A stretch of DNA of 64,000 nt from Lautropia mirabilis (GTDB taxonomy: Bacteria; Pseudomonadota; Gammaproteobacteria; Burkholderiales; Burkholderiaceae_B), in the NCBI GenBank assembly GCA_945876565.1, contig CAMCOS010000005.1, positions 62,001-126,000 on the forward strand. Reading direction: 5' to 3'. Numbering within the stretch: the stretch's first letter is position 1; each line of letters opens with the position of its first letter. A program made the translations under genes and the position numbers. Below, piece after piece: positions 18,646 through 28,519 of the stretch. Below the pieces are notes generated by a model. It searched no databases and was not told the DNA's origin. It was given only the letters and a program-made list of their open reading frames with translations.

Positions 18646-19398
18646 ATGTATAAGCTTGTGCTGATGCGCCATGGCGAAAGCCAGTGGAATTTAGAGAATC
18701 GATTCACCGGCTGGACCGATGTAGACCTGACAGAGACGGGTCGCAAGCAGGCTTGGGAAGCGGGCCAATTGCTCAAAGAGAAGGGCTATGGCTTTGATTT
18801 GGCGTTTACCTCGGTGCTAAAGCGCGCCATCCGCACGCTATGGTTATCGCTTGATGCAATGGACCAAATGTATGTTCCGGTGCACAACAACTGGCGATTA
18901 AATGAGCGCCATTACGGCAATTTGCAGGGCTTGAACAAAGCCGAGACGGCCGCCAAGTTTGGGGATGATCAGGTGCTGATTTGGCGGCGTGCGTATGCCA
19001 TTGCCCCAGAGCCGCTTGATCATGATGATCCCCGCCACCCCCGGTTTGAGCAGCGTTATGCCAAGCTCACCGCTGAGCAGCTGCCTGCCACAGAGTGCCT
19101 GAAAGACACGGTTGACCGAGTATTGCCCTTTTGGAACGACTCGATTGCGCCGGCCGTTCGCAGTGGGCGCCGCGTCTTGATCTCTGCTCATGGTAACAGT
19201 TTGCGTGCGCTGATTAAGCATTTGGACCAAATGTCGGACGATGACATCATCGAGTTAAATATTCCGACGGGTCAGCCCTTGGTCTACGAGCTCGATCAGA
19301 ACCTCGTACCTATTAAGCATTACTACTTGGCTGACCCGGCTGTCATCGAGGCAGCTTTGGCCGCTGTGGCGGCACAGGGCAAGGCCAAGCAGAGCTAA
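18646..19398 (+). CDS. gpmA: 2,3-bisphosphoglycerate-dependent phosphoglycerate mutase
   Basis: [82 protein letters not shown]. Confidence 0.97.
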   Translation: MYKLVLMRHGESQWNLENRFTGWTDVDLTETGRKQAWEAGQLLKEKGYGFDLAFTSVLKRAIRTLWLSLDAMDQMYVPVHNNWRLNERHYGNLQGLNKAETAAKFGDDQVLIWRRAYAIAPEPLDHDDPRHPRFEQRYAKLTAEQLPATECLKDTVDRVLPFWNDSIAPAVRSGRRVLISAHGNSLRALIKHLDQMSDDDIIELNIPTGQPLVYELDQNLVPIKHYYLADPAVIEAALAAVAAQGKAKQS

Positions 19399-19399
19399 C

Positions 19400-20602
19400 A
19401 TGACCAAGCCAGCGCATCGGATAGCGCTGGCGCTGCTGTTTGCGGCAGCGCCCCTGCTAGGCGCGCAGGCCGAGCGGGCGGCCCAAAGCCTCGAGCAACA
19501 GAAACAGGTGGCTGAGCAAGCAAAACGAGATTTGCAAGCACGAATCCAGGTTGTTCAAAAGCAGCTAGATAAAAATAGCAGTGAGTTCAAGCGTGCCTCT
19601 GACGCATTGCGTCAGTCAGAGTTGGCTGTCTCGGTTTCTACCAGCCGGCTCAAAGAATTGCAATCAGTCATAGCCCAAGGCGAGCGCGAGCTAGAGTCCA
19701 TTGCCAAGCAAGTTGCCCAGACAAACAAGCAGCTTGAACTCGATCGGGACGCGCTGGCGGTTCAGTTGCGAGCCCAACACAGCAGCAATTTGTCTCCCTG
19801 GAGTGCATTGCTCGCGGGTGACGATCCGCAGTCGCTAGGTCGCGAGCTTGGTTATTTGTCTTTTGTGGCCGATGCGCGCGTTAAGACCATCGAGCGATTA
19901 CGCCGCGGTGTTTTGGAACTTTCTGCGCTCCAAACTGCTCAAATCAAGCAGCAGCAAATGCTTTCAAAGCAGCAGGCAGACTTGGAAACCGAACAAGTTG
20001 TTCTTGGGCAGCAGCGCCAGGCTCGCGCCGATTTGTTAGCAAAGCTTGAGGGCGCCCTTGCCGCGGAACGCGCCGAGCGTGACAAGCTCGCCGAAGATGA
20101 AAAGCAATTGGGTGTACTAATTGGCGGGCTTGGCGAGCAAATCGCCAAATTGCAGGCTGATGCCCAGCATGCCAGTGCGATACGGCAGGAGATATTGGCG
20201 GCATTGCCGCAGGGTGAGGGCCTAAAGCGCGGCATTCCCATGCCCGTCAAGGGGTCTGTCTCGGCGCGGTACGGCACCAGTCGCCCTGACGGCGGGGATT
20301 GGCGCGGTGTGTTGATTAATGCCAAGGCCGGCACACCAGTCAAAGCAGTGGCGGCGGGAACGGTTGTGTACGCTACTTGGTTGCGTGGTTTTGGGAACTT
20401 GATTATTGTGGATCACGCTGATGAGTTTCTCACAGTCTATGCCTACAACCAGAGCTTGCTCAAGCAGGTAGGTGACACGGTCAGGGCGGGCGATGTGATT
20501 GCTGAGGCGGGAAATACGGGCGGGCAGCTTGATTCGGCCCTATACTTTGAGATCAGGCATCGTGGAGCGCCGCTTGATCCGATGCTCTATCTTAAGCGGT
20601 AA
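19400..20602 (+). CDS. envC: Murein hydrolase activator EnvC (coiled coil + M23 domain)
   Basis: Signal peptide, long coiled coil, C-terminal LytM-like domain GVLINAKAGTPVKAVAAGTVVYATWLRGFGNLIIVDHADEFLTVYAYNQSLL. Confidence 0.92.
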   Translation: MTKPAHRIALALLFAAAPLLGAQAERAAQSLEQQKQVAEQAKRDLQARIQVVQKQLDKNSSEFKRASDALRQSELAVSVSTSRLKELQSVIAQGERELESIAKQVAQTNKQLELDRDALAVQLRAQHSSNLSPWSALLAGDDPQSLGRELGYLSFVADARVKTIERLRRGVLELSALQTAQIKQQQMLSKQQADLETEQVVLGQQRQARADLLAKLEGALAAERAERDKLAEDEKQLGVLIGGLGEQIAKLQADAQHASAIRQEILAALPQGEGLKRGIPMPVKGSVSARYGTSRPDGGDWRGVLINAKAGTPVKAVAAGTVVYATWLRGFGNLIIVDHADEFLTVYAYNQSLLKQVGDTVRAGDVIAEAGNTGGQLDSALYFEIRHRGAPLDPMLYLKR

Positions 20603-20660
20603 TGTCGGTCGCTAACACGCAGGTAAACATCGGCGGGTATGTAATAAACAGGACAAAGAG

Positions 20661-22076
20661 ATGAGTAGTCGCAAATTACGAACCGTTGGTTTGTTGTGCA
20701 CTGGCCTGGTGGCAGGTTTGCTGCTGAGCGTGGGCATTTCAGCCGTTGCACAACGCGCGGGCGCGCCCTTGCCGCTTGATGAGCTGCGACAATTCTCTAA
20801 CGTGTTTGCGGCCATCAAGGATAACTATGTCGAAGATGTCAGTGATCAAGCGCTGATCAGCGGTGCCATATCGGGCATGTTGACTGACTTAGATCCTCAC
20901 TCGGCTTACCTTGACGCCGACGCGTTTAAGGAAATGCGTACGTCAACCCAAGGCCAGTTTGGTGGACTTGGAATCGAGATTGGTTCTGAAGACGGATTTG
21001 TCAAAGTTATTTCACCGATTGAGGATACCCCAGCAGAGCGTGCGGGCATGCGGGCGGGTGATCTCATCATTAAGGTTGATGACACATCAACCAAGGGCAT
21101 GAGCCTGACCGATGCGGTCAAACTCATGCGCGGTCCCGTCAAGACCTCAGTCAAGCTGACTGTTATGCGACAGGGGCAAGACAAACCGATCGTGGTGGAC
21201 TTGGTGCGCGACATCATTAAAGTGCGCAGCGTGCGTAGCAAGACAGTGGACGGTGACATTGCCTATGTGCGTATCTCTCAGTTTCAAGAGCCCACAGGCA
21301 GCGATTTGGCCAAGCATCTGAAAGAGCTTGACGATAATGGCGTGCCCAAAGCACTCATCCTGGACTTACGCAACGACCCGGGCGGCTTGCTTAATGGGGC
21401 GATTGGGGTTTCGGCTGCCTTTTTACCGGCTGACAAGCTCGTTGTCTCTACCGATGGGCGTGCGCCTGACTCACGCAGAAAGTATTTGGCCAACCCGGTA
21501 GATTACGCCCGTGGGGAGACTGACTACCTTGCTGGGTTGCCCGAGTGGGTCAAGACCGTGCCGATGGTTGTGCTAGTTAACGCCGGGTCGGCCTCGGCTT
21601 CTGAGATCGTCGCTGGCGCTTTGCAGGACTATGATCGAGCCACCATTATGGGTAATCAGACGTTTGGCAAGGGATCCGTACAGGTGATTTTGCCGATCTC
21701 ACATGAAACCGCGATCAAACTCACAACCTCTCGTTATTACACCCCGAGCGGTCGCTCGATTCAGGCGCAGGGCATAGAGCCCGATATCGTTGTGACCGAT
21801 ACGCCGGTGGGTAACTTGTTCACGGTGGTGCGCGAGGCTGATCTCAATAAGCACCTCGATAACGGCCAAGGCAAAAAGGATAAGCAATCAACAGAGCCTG
21901 CAGACGCGTCGGGAAATGCGGCAAACGATGACGGCAAATCCAGCAAAGAGCAACCCAAACCGTTCCGTTTTGGCGAGAATGGGGACTTTCAGTTGCAGCA
22001 GGCGATCAATTTCTTGCGTGGCAAGCCCGTTGACCGGGGCCCTGTCGATGGTTTGCAGACTGCGCAGCAGAAATAA
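20661..22076 (+). CDS. C-terminal processing peptidase, S41 family
   Basis: PDZ domain GGLGIEIGSEDGFVKVISPIEDTPAERAGMRAGDLIIKVD; catalytic VNAGSASASEIVAGALQDYDRATIMGNQTFGKGSVQ. Confidence 0.95.
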   Translation: MSSRKLRTVGLLCTGLVAGLLLSVGISAVAQRAGAPLPLDELRQFSNVFAAIKDNYVEDVSDQALISGAISGMLTDLDPHSAYLDADAFKEMRTSTQGQFGGLGIEIGSEDGFVKVISPIEDTPAERAGMRAGDLIIKVDDTSTKGMSLTDAVKLMRGPVKTSVKLTVMRQGQDKPIVVDLVRDIIKVRSVRSKTVDGDIAYVRISQFQEPTGSDLAKHLKELDDNGVPKALILDLRNDPGGLLNGAIGVSAAFLPADKLVVSTDGRAPDSRRKYLANPVDYARGETDYLAGLPEWVKTVPMVVLVNAGSASASEIVAGALQDYDRATIMGNQTFGKGSVQVILPISHETAIKLTTSRYYTPSGRSIQAQGIEPDIVVTDTPVGNLFTVVREADLNKHLDNGQGKKDKQSTEPADASGNAANDDGKSSKEQPKPFRFGENGDFQLQQAINFLRGKPVDRGPVDGLQTAQQK

Positions 22077-22093
22077 GCCAGAACGGTCTGACC

Positions 22094-22846
22094 ATGCGTG
22101 ATGATGAGCTGCTTCGGTACGGCAGACATATTCTGCTCGATGACATTGGTATCGAAGGCCAGCAGGCGCTGTTAGGCAGCAAAGTGCTCGTGGTGGGCGC
22201 TGGCGGGTTGGGTTCCCCCGTTTGCCTGTACCTAGCCGCCGCCGGTGTGGGCGAGCTCAGGGTTGCCGATCATGACGTGGTTGAGTTGAGTAACCTGCAG
22301 CGTCAGATCATGCACAGCACCGATCGCTTGGGTAGCCTGAAGGTTGACTCTGCCCAGGCAGCGATTGCTCAGATCAACCCCGATACCCGTGTTGACTTAT
22401 TGTCAATTCGTCTTCAGGGACAGACCCTAGTTGACCAAGTCTGTGCGGTGGATTTGGTGCTTGACTGTTGCGACAACTTTCAGACCCGCCATGCAATTAA
22501 CCGTGCCTGTGTTCAGGCCGGTAAGCCTTTGGTTTCGGGTGCTGCGATTCGGTTTGAAGGTCAAGTTTGCGTGTACGACACGCGTGATGACAAAAGCCCC
22601 TGCTATCACTGCCTTTTCCCTGAGGCAGAGGACGTTGCACCAGTCAATTGTGCAACCATGGGTGTGTATGCGCCGCTCGTGGGCATCATTGGTAGTTTGC
22701 AGGCTGCTGAAGCGATCAAAGTGTTGACCAAGGTTGGTCAGTCTCTCAAAGGGCGTTTGGTCATGTTTGATGCGCGGCTGGCGCACTGGCATGAGGTCCG
22801 TGTTCCACGCGACCTTGACTGCCCTGTCTGTCGCACGAGGCCCTAG
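22094..22846 (+). CDS. moeB: HesA/MoeB/ThiF family adenylyltransferase
   Basis: RYGRHILLDDIGIEGQQALLGSKVLVVGAGGLGSPVCLYLAAAGVGELRVADHDVVELSNLQRQIMH; CPVCRT Zn ligand. Confidence 0.9.
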   Translation: MRDDELLRYGRHILLDDIGIEGQQALLGSKVLVVGAGGLGSPVCLYLAAAGVGELRVADHDVVELSNLQRQIMHSTDRLGSLKVDSAQAAIAQINPDTRVDLLSIRLQGQTLVDQVCAVDLVLDCCDNFQTRHAINRACVQAGKPLVSGAAIRFEGQVCVYDTRDDKSPCYHCLFPEAEDVAPVNCATMGVYAPLVGIIGSLQAAEAIKVLTKVGQSLKGRLVMFDARLAHWHEVRVPRDLDCPVCRTRP

Positions 22847-22864
22847 CGCTCAAGGCGTATGCCT

Positions 22865-23611
22865 CTATCTACCGCGCAAAGGACGTTTCTGCAGCAGCAA
22901 CTCGCTGACTTTGTTGACGCGCAGGTCAACGTAGTGTGGTCGACCTCGGCGGTGATGGGCAAAAGGTGTCGCTGGGTGAAACACGTGCACGGTGCGTAAT
23001 CCAGCGCGGCGCGCGCCTCGCAGATTTGGCAGTGTGTCTTCAACGAGCACGGCGCGATGGGATGCGATCCCTTCGCGTGCCAGGATATGACGCAAGATGG
23101 CACTGGACGGCTTGGGTTTGTACCGGCCATGCAGTTTCATGTGCTCGATTGACCACAGACTATGAAAATGGCGCAAAATGCCGAGGTGCTTGAGCACTGC
23201 GCGCGCGTAGTGCAAGGGGGCGTTAGTGACCAGCACCTTGCGCCCTGGCAGGCGTCCTAGTTTGTGATGCAGCCCGCGCTCGGCTTTGATTAGGGGTCGA
23301 ACATCAAAATCGTGGCTGCGCCATAGAAATTCGTGAGCATCAACGCCGTGATGTTTGACCAGTCCAATCATGGTTGCGCCATATCGCTCCCAATACTTGG
23401 CACGCAGCTCATGGGCTTGTTGCTCTTGTACATTCAGGCAGGTCATGACCGCCCGGGTCATCCCTTCGCTGATGTATTGAAATATTTTGTGTGAGGTGTC
23501 GTGCAACGTGTTGTCTAGGTCAAAGAGCCACACGTGACGGTTGTTGCTTGGAAATTCGGCGTGAACCCGGGCGCGCTTGGCACGCACGGCTGGTGTGGAC
23601 AACGACCGCAC
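22865..23611 (-). CDS. HAD-family pyrimidine 5'-nucleotidase
   Basis: WLFDLDNTLHDTSHKIFQYISEGMTRAVM; KVLVTNAPLHYARAVLKHLGI; VLVEDTLPNLRGARRAGLRTVHV. Confidence 0.92.
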   Translation of the reverse strand: MRSLSTPAVRAKRARVHAEFPSNNRHVWLFDLDNTLHDTSHKIFQYISEGMTRAVMTCLNVQEQQAHELRAKYWERYGATMIGLVKHHGVDAHEFLWRSHDFDVRPLIKAERGLHHKLGRLPGRKVLVTNAPLHYARAVLKHLGILRHFHSLWSIEHMKLHGRYKPKPSSAILRHILAREGIASHRAVLVEDTLPNLRGARRAGLRTVHVFHPATPFAHHRRGRPHYVDLRVNKVSELLLQKRPLRGR

Positions 23612-23622
23612 TGCGCGCAGAC

Positions 23623-24519
23623 CTAGCGTGACGCAATCATGGTGCCAACGCCCCGGTCAGTCAGGACTTCAAGCAACAGGCAATGCGGAACACGGCCATC
23701 GACCACATGCACCGATTTCACCCCGTTGCGTGCGGCATCCAAGGCAGACCCAATTTTAGGCAGCATGCCACCGGAAATGGTGCCATCGGCAAACATGGCA
23801 TCAATAGTGCGAGGAGACAGTTCACGCAGCAGATTGCCGTCTTTGTCGAGCACACCCGGTGTGTTGGTCATCATCAAAAGCTTCTCAGCGTTGAGTACCT
23901 CAGCCATTTTGCCGGCCACGACGTCTGCGTTGATGTTGTAAGCCATGCCGTCTTCACCAAACCCGATGGGCGAAATGACGGGAATGAACTGATCGTCCTG
24001 AAGTGCTTTGACAACCGAGGGGTCGACTTTGGTGATGTCACCTACAAAGCCGATGTCTAGAGGTAAGTCGGGATTATCTTTGTTGGCCATCAGTTTCTTT
24101 TTTGCACGGATTAAACCACCGTCCTTGCCAGTTAGGCCCACGGCTTTGCCACCAGCCTCATTGATCATCATCACGATGTCCTGCTGTACTTGACCACCCA
24201 AGACCCACTCAACCACTTCCATGGTCTCATGGTCGGTTACACGCATACCCTGAATAAACGAGCCTTTCTTGCCGATACGGTTTAGTGCTTCGTCGATTTG
24301 TGGGCCACCGCCATGCACAACAATCGGGTTAAGACCGATGAGCTTAAGCAATACAACGTCGTGCGCAAAGCTTCGTTGCAAGCGATCTTCGGTCATGGCG
24401 TTGCCACCATATTTGATCACGATGGTTTTGCCGTGAAACTGACGGATATATGGCAAAGACTCGGACAGAACCCGGGCGATGATGGCCGGTTCCAAGGCGG
24501 GGGAGGTCGCGTCTGTCAT
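23623..24519 (-). CDS. argB: Acetylglutamate kinase
   Basis: [63 protein letters not shown]. Confidence 0.97.
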   Translation of the reverse strand: MTDATSPALEPAIIARVLSESLPYIRQFHGKTIVIKYGGNAMTEDRLQRSFAHDVVLLKLIGLNPIVVHGGGPQIDEALNRIGKKGSFIQGMRVTDHETMEVVEWVLGGQVQQDIVMMINEAGGKAVGLTGKDGGLIRAKKKLMANKDNPDLPLDIGFVGDITKVDPSVVKALQDDQFIPVISPIGFGEDGMAYNINADVVAGKMAEVLNAEKLLMMTNTPGVLDKDGNLLRELSPRTIDAMFADGTISGGMLPKIGSALDAARNGVKSVHVVDGRVPHCLLLEVLTDRGVGTMIASR

Positions 24520-24578
24520 TTGGTGTGCTCAAGGTGTAGGGGGTTTGTTGTGTAGGGTTAGCGGTGGCTCGGCGTGGC

Positions 24579-25070
24579 TCAACTGGCAAGTGCTGACTCA
24601 ATGGTTTTTTTCATGTCTTGCTTGTCGTAGTTGCCAAGGTATCGCTTGAGAATCTTGCCATCGCGATCAACCACAAATGCAATTGGGGTGAGCTTGACGT
24701 CACCGAACCCCTTGGCAACTGAGCCGTCGGTGTCTGTGGCGACGATGAAAGGTAATTGACGGCTGGCTGTGAATTGCTTGACATAGTCGATGGGGTCATA
24801 GTCCATGGCCACGGCGATGACCTCAAGTCCTTTCGGGTGATAGGCCTCATAGTAGCTTTCAGTGTCTGGCATTTGCTGCACGCAGGTCACGCAACTCGTT
24901 GCCCAGAACTTCACCAACACCGCCTTGCCCTTCAGATCCTGCAAATCGATCTTTTCTCCTTCCAGCGTCTGAAAGGTTACCGCGGGCGCATTTGGTTTGG
25001 GGGTAAACACAAACCATGCGCCTGCACCGATCAGTGCGGCGATGGCGATGATGGTGATGGCTTTACGCAT
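24579..25070 (-). CDS. TlpA-family thiol-disulfide oxidoreductase
   Basis: LKGKAVLVKFWATSCVTCVQQMPDTE thioredoxin-like CxxC; N-terminal signal/TM. Confidence 0.92.
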   Translation of the reverse strand: MRKAITIIAIAALIGAGAWFVFTPKPNAPAVTFQTLEGEKIDLQDLKGKAVLVKFWATSCVTCVQQMPDTESYYEAYHPKGLEVIAVAMDYDPIDYVKQFTASRQLPFIVATDTDGSVAKGFGDVKLTPIAFVVDRDGKILKRYLGNYDKQDMKKTIESALAS

Positions 25071-25102
25071 GTCGATACCTCAATGGCGATGAAAGTTGTC
25101 AA

Positions 25103-25873
25103 TCAAAGCGGTCTGGCCGTTGGCGTAATGGGTGCTTGAACTGGCGCGGCGGTTGGGGCGCCCGCGGCCGGTGGGTTGTTTGGCGCGTTGGCAGCGCCGG
25201 ACATGCCGGTTGGTGATGGGTTGCTTGGTGGCAGCCCCGGCTTTCGCTCGCCGGCTGCGGCACGGGCTGCGGCTTGCTCTCGCGTCATGATGTCAAACAG
25301 GGTGTAGACCTTTTTTACGCCGCTAACAGTGGCGGTGACCTCAGTGATTTTGTCGGCTTCAGCCTGCGTCACAAGACCCTGCAGGTAAACATCATCACGC
25401 TCGACCGTTACGAGAATCGCACCATACGGTACGCCTTCAGCGGTGAGCAAAGTAGTTTTGACTTTGGAAGCCAGCCACGTGTCAGACGTGATCTGGCTAA
25501 ACGACGCAAGCGGCCCCACGTACAGACGGTTAATCACGGATTTGACTTGTGGCACTGTCATCGCAACAGCGGCGGCTTCGCCACGGATATTCTCACTGAA
25601 GGCATCACCCGTGAGCAACACCACGCCGTCATATGAAGAGGCATTGATGCGCGCTGTATTACCAAATTTGATCTTCAAATCGTTATCGACTTTCAAGTCG
25701 ATTTCTTTGTCACTGACTTGCTGCCCAACGGTGCGACGATCCGTTACCACCATGGCGGTGGTGGTTGCCACCGAGCCAACGACCAGGGGCACACAGCCGC
25801 TTAGAACACCGGATAAACCCATGACGGCAGCAATCGCCAGAAGCTTGCTGCGAGTCTGTAGTGAATGCGTCAT
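25103..25873 (-). CDS. BON-domain lipoprotein (YraP/DolP-like)
   Basis: Lipobox LSGVLSGC; tandem BON domains; adjacent to a SIS-domain gene as in E. coli diaA-dolP. Confidence 0.9.
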   Translation of the reverse strand: MTHSLQTRSKLLAIAAVMGLSGVLSGCVPLVVGSVATTTAMVVTDRRTVGQQVSDKEIDLKVDNDLKIKFGNTARINASSYDGVVLLTGDAFSENIRGEAAAVAMTVPQVKSVINRLYVGPLASFSQITSDTWLASKVKTTLLTAEGVPYGAILVTVERDDVYLQGLVTQAEADKITEVTATVSGVKKVYTLFDIMTREQAAARAAAGERKPGLPPSNPSPTGMSGAANAPNNPPAAGAPTAAPVQAPITPTARPL

Positions 25874-26463
25874 TTGACCTCCCCGAGAAGGTGGACGTCG
25901 ATGCCCTCACAGATCAAGTGCAGCAACAGAATATGCATCTCCTGAATACGCATGGTGCGTGGGTCAGGTACACACAAAAGAACATCTTGGCCTGTTAGCT
26001 CGTGTGCCATTTTTCCACCATCACGTCCAGTCAGGGCGATGACATGCATGCTGTTTGTGTGCGCTTGTTGCATGGCATGGAGCACGTTGGGCGAGTTACC
26101 GCTCGTCGAGATGCCAATCAAGATGTCGCCCGGTTGACCGAGCGCTGCAACTTGACGAGAAAACACCTGCTCAAACCCGTAGTCATTGCCCACCGCAGTT
26201 AGTATCGAGGTGTCGGTTGATAAGGCAATCGCGGCCAATGCGCGACGTTCGCGCTCAAACCGACCGACGAGCTCTGCCACAAAGTGTTGGGCGTCAGAGG
26301 CTGAGCCGCCATTGCCGCAGACCAGAATCCGGCGCCGCTGAGTTACAGCGGCATGGCATAGACTGATCGCGCGCTCAAGTTCGGGCAAAACCTTCGCGAG
26401 CGTGCGCTCTGTTGTGCGCAGATGGTCTTCAAAATGTTGCTTAAGATGCTCGGTCAATTGCAT
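25870..26463 (-). CDS. SIS-domain protein (DiaA/GmhA-like phosphoheptose isomerase family)
   Basis: RRRILVCGNGGSASDAQHFVAELVGRFERERRALAAIALSTDTSILTAVGNDYGFEQVFSRQV; GDILIGISTSGNSPNVLHAM. Confidence 0.9.
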   Translation of the reverse strand: MQLTEHLKQHFEDHLRTTERTLAKVLPELERAISLCHAAVTQRRRILVCGNGGSASDAQHFVAELVGRFERERRALAAIALSTDTSILTAVGNDYGFEQVFSRQVAALGQPGDILIGISTSGNSPNVLHAMQQAHTNSMHVIALTGRDGGKMAHELTGQDVLLCVPDPRTMRIQEMHILLLHLICEGIDVHLLGEVK

Positions 26464-26524
26464 GGCGACATGGCTTTCAGTTTAATGACATGATTATCTC
26501 ACGCCATGAGGTGGCGAGCTTGCT

Positions 26525-28375
26525 TTATTGCATCAGCTTCGCAGGCAAGGCGCCACGCAGGGCATTGCATATAAAGACTGCCTGCGCTTTTAGAAGTTCC
26601 TGGCGCGTGACGACTCTTTGGCGCGCGCCGAGCTCAGGATTCTCGAGCAAGATGCTGCGCATGACCCCGGGTAGCACGCCGGTACCAAGCGGTGGCGTGT
26701 ACCAATAGCCATCGATTTTGACGAACACGTTGCTGCGCCCGCCCTCAGTGAGCTCGTCACGCTCGTTAAAGAACAGCATGTCAAAAGCACCTAGCGCCTG
26801 AGCTTGCTGCCAGGCGGCATCGTAGAGGGCTCGATTCGAGGTTTTATGCCTTAAAAACAGATCGCTCGAGTCGGTGGTGTCTGGTGCAATCAGCACTTTG
26901 ACTGGGGTGGCTAATGGCTCAAGGCGTGCGGTCTGTATCGATACCTCGCCGTCTGGCAGCAGATCGATGCGCAGCCGATGGTCGCCATCCTCGGGCAGGC
27001 GCGCGCACGTGATGCTCAGTTTTTTGCGCACCTGTTCCAGATCCAAAGCAAAGTTCATCGCGGCAGCTGAAATTTGAAGACGTGCCAGGTGTCGTTGGAG
27101 ATGAGCGATGCCGTGGTGACGATGGGCGCGCATGGTCTCAAACAAGCTGATCGGTGTCACCAATCGATGTGCAAAGGCCAATTTAAGCTCGCACTCGGTC
27201 CACTCTTGGCTGGCATCGCTTCCCCATGTGATGCCAGCACCGACTCCGAGTAGGCCCAAGCGATGCCCATCCTGTTTTGGGGCAGACAGAGATAGTGTGC
27301 GTATTGGAACCGACATACAAAAGTTGCCCAAGCCTTGCGTCTTTGGGGGGTCGAACCAGCCAATGGCGCCTGTATAAAGCCCACGGCCTTGTGACTCGAG
27401 CTCACGGATAATATGCATCGTGCTGCGTTTAGGCGCACCAGTGATTGAGCCACACGGAAAAATCGCTTCGATCAACTCTAGCCAGCCCAAGTCTGGTTTT
27501 AGCTGTGCAACCACGGTCGAGGTCATCTGCCGCACATTGCCGTAATCTTTGACTGCAAACTTTTCAGGCACGCGCACACTGCCAGGCACGGCGATCCGTC
27601 CGAGGTCATTTCGCAGCAAATCGACAATCATGACATTTTCTGCACGGTTTTTAGGGTCTTGAGCCAAATCCAGGGTGCTGTCCACGCCGACCGTGCCTTT
27701 CATGGGCTGCGCTTTGATCCAGCCATCCTGGTGTTGCACAAAAAGCTCCGGTGAGCGTGACAGTACCCAGCGGCCATCGGGCAGCGCAATCAGCGCACCG
27801 TAGGGCACCGCTTGGTGCTTGCGCATTTCACGGTACAACGCAAGAGGGCTGCCGTTAAGCGCCATGGTGACGGCGTAGCAGAAGTTGACCTGATAAGTTT
27901 CGCCACTGGCAATCCGCTGACGAATCTGTTCGATCGCTCGAGTAAACCCTGTCTGGTCTATATTGCTGCGCCAGCCGGTCAGGGTGGCAGTGGCTCGCTG
28001 GTCTTGGCTCTCGAGCCAGTCATCGACTTCTTGACCGTTGAGTAAGCGTACAGAGTCAAACAGCAGGATTTGGCTAAAGGACGCTTGCGCGCCCGTTAAC
28101 CGAGGCGCAATGCCCTGCATGGCTTGGCCAAGTTCGTAGTCCAGCAACATCACAGCATGCAGGCCCCGAGTGAGTGCGACTTGCATTTCGATTAGCGCAG
28201 CGGCCAGCGTGCAAGGACCGTCAATGATTAGCTGCTCGCGCAGTCCTTGATACAGTCGGGATCGTCGTTGCCCGGGCGGGGCGGTCTGGTCATCAAGCAG
28301 CACAACAACAGCCGATGCGTCGGCAGCAGGCTTTTGCACTGGTATGTCAGTGTCCGGTGAGGTGGTGTTGTACAT
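26525..28375 (-). CDS. Bifunctional aminodeoxychorismate synthase component I / aminodeoxychorismate lyase (PabB-PabC fusion)
   Basis: Chorismate-binding motifs (AENVMIVDLLRNDLGRIAVPGSV, EAIFPCGSITGAPKRSTMHIIRELE) fused to class IV aminotransferase-like C-terminus (LFETMRA..., LTEGGRSNVFVKIDG). Confidence 0.93.
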   Translation of the reverse strand: MYNTTSPDTDIPVQKPAADASAVVVLLDDQTAPPGQRRSRLYQGLREQLIIDGPCTLAAALIEMQVALTRGLHAVMLLDYELGQAMQGIAPRLTGAQASFSQILLFDSVRLLNGQEVDDWLESQDQRATATLTGWRSNIDQTGFTRAIEQIRQRIASGETYQVNFCYAVTMALNGSPLALYREMRKHQAVPYGALIALPDGRWVLSRSPELFVQHQDGWIKAQPMKGTVGVDSTLDLAQDPKNRAENVMIVDLLRNDLGRIAVPGSVRVPEKFAVKDYGNVRQMTSTVVAQLKPDLGWLELIEAIFPCGSITGAPKRSTMHIIRELESQGRGLYTGAIGWFDPPKTQGLGNFCMSVPIRTLSLSAPKQDGHRLGLLGVGAGITWGSDASQEWTECELKLAFAHRLVTPISLFETMRAHRHHGIAHLQRHLARLQISAAAMNFALDLEQVRKKLSITCARLPEDGDHRLRIDLLPDGEVSIQTARLEPLATPVKVLIAPDTTDSSDLFLRHKTSNRALYDAAWQQAQALGAFDMLFFNERDELTEGGRSNVFVKIDGYWYTPPLGTGVLPGVMRSILLENPELGARQRVVTRQELLKAQAVFICNALRGALPAKLMQ

Positions 28376-28519
28376 GGTGTCTTGAGATCGAGCCTAAAAG
28401 TATGCCACGGACCGACGAAATGTCGCTATTGGCCGCACTGATCGTGCCGCACTGATTGTTGCCTCAGCGCTCAGACGCACTACACTGGCGCAATCAAGGT
28501 CACACACATCCATTGCGTC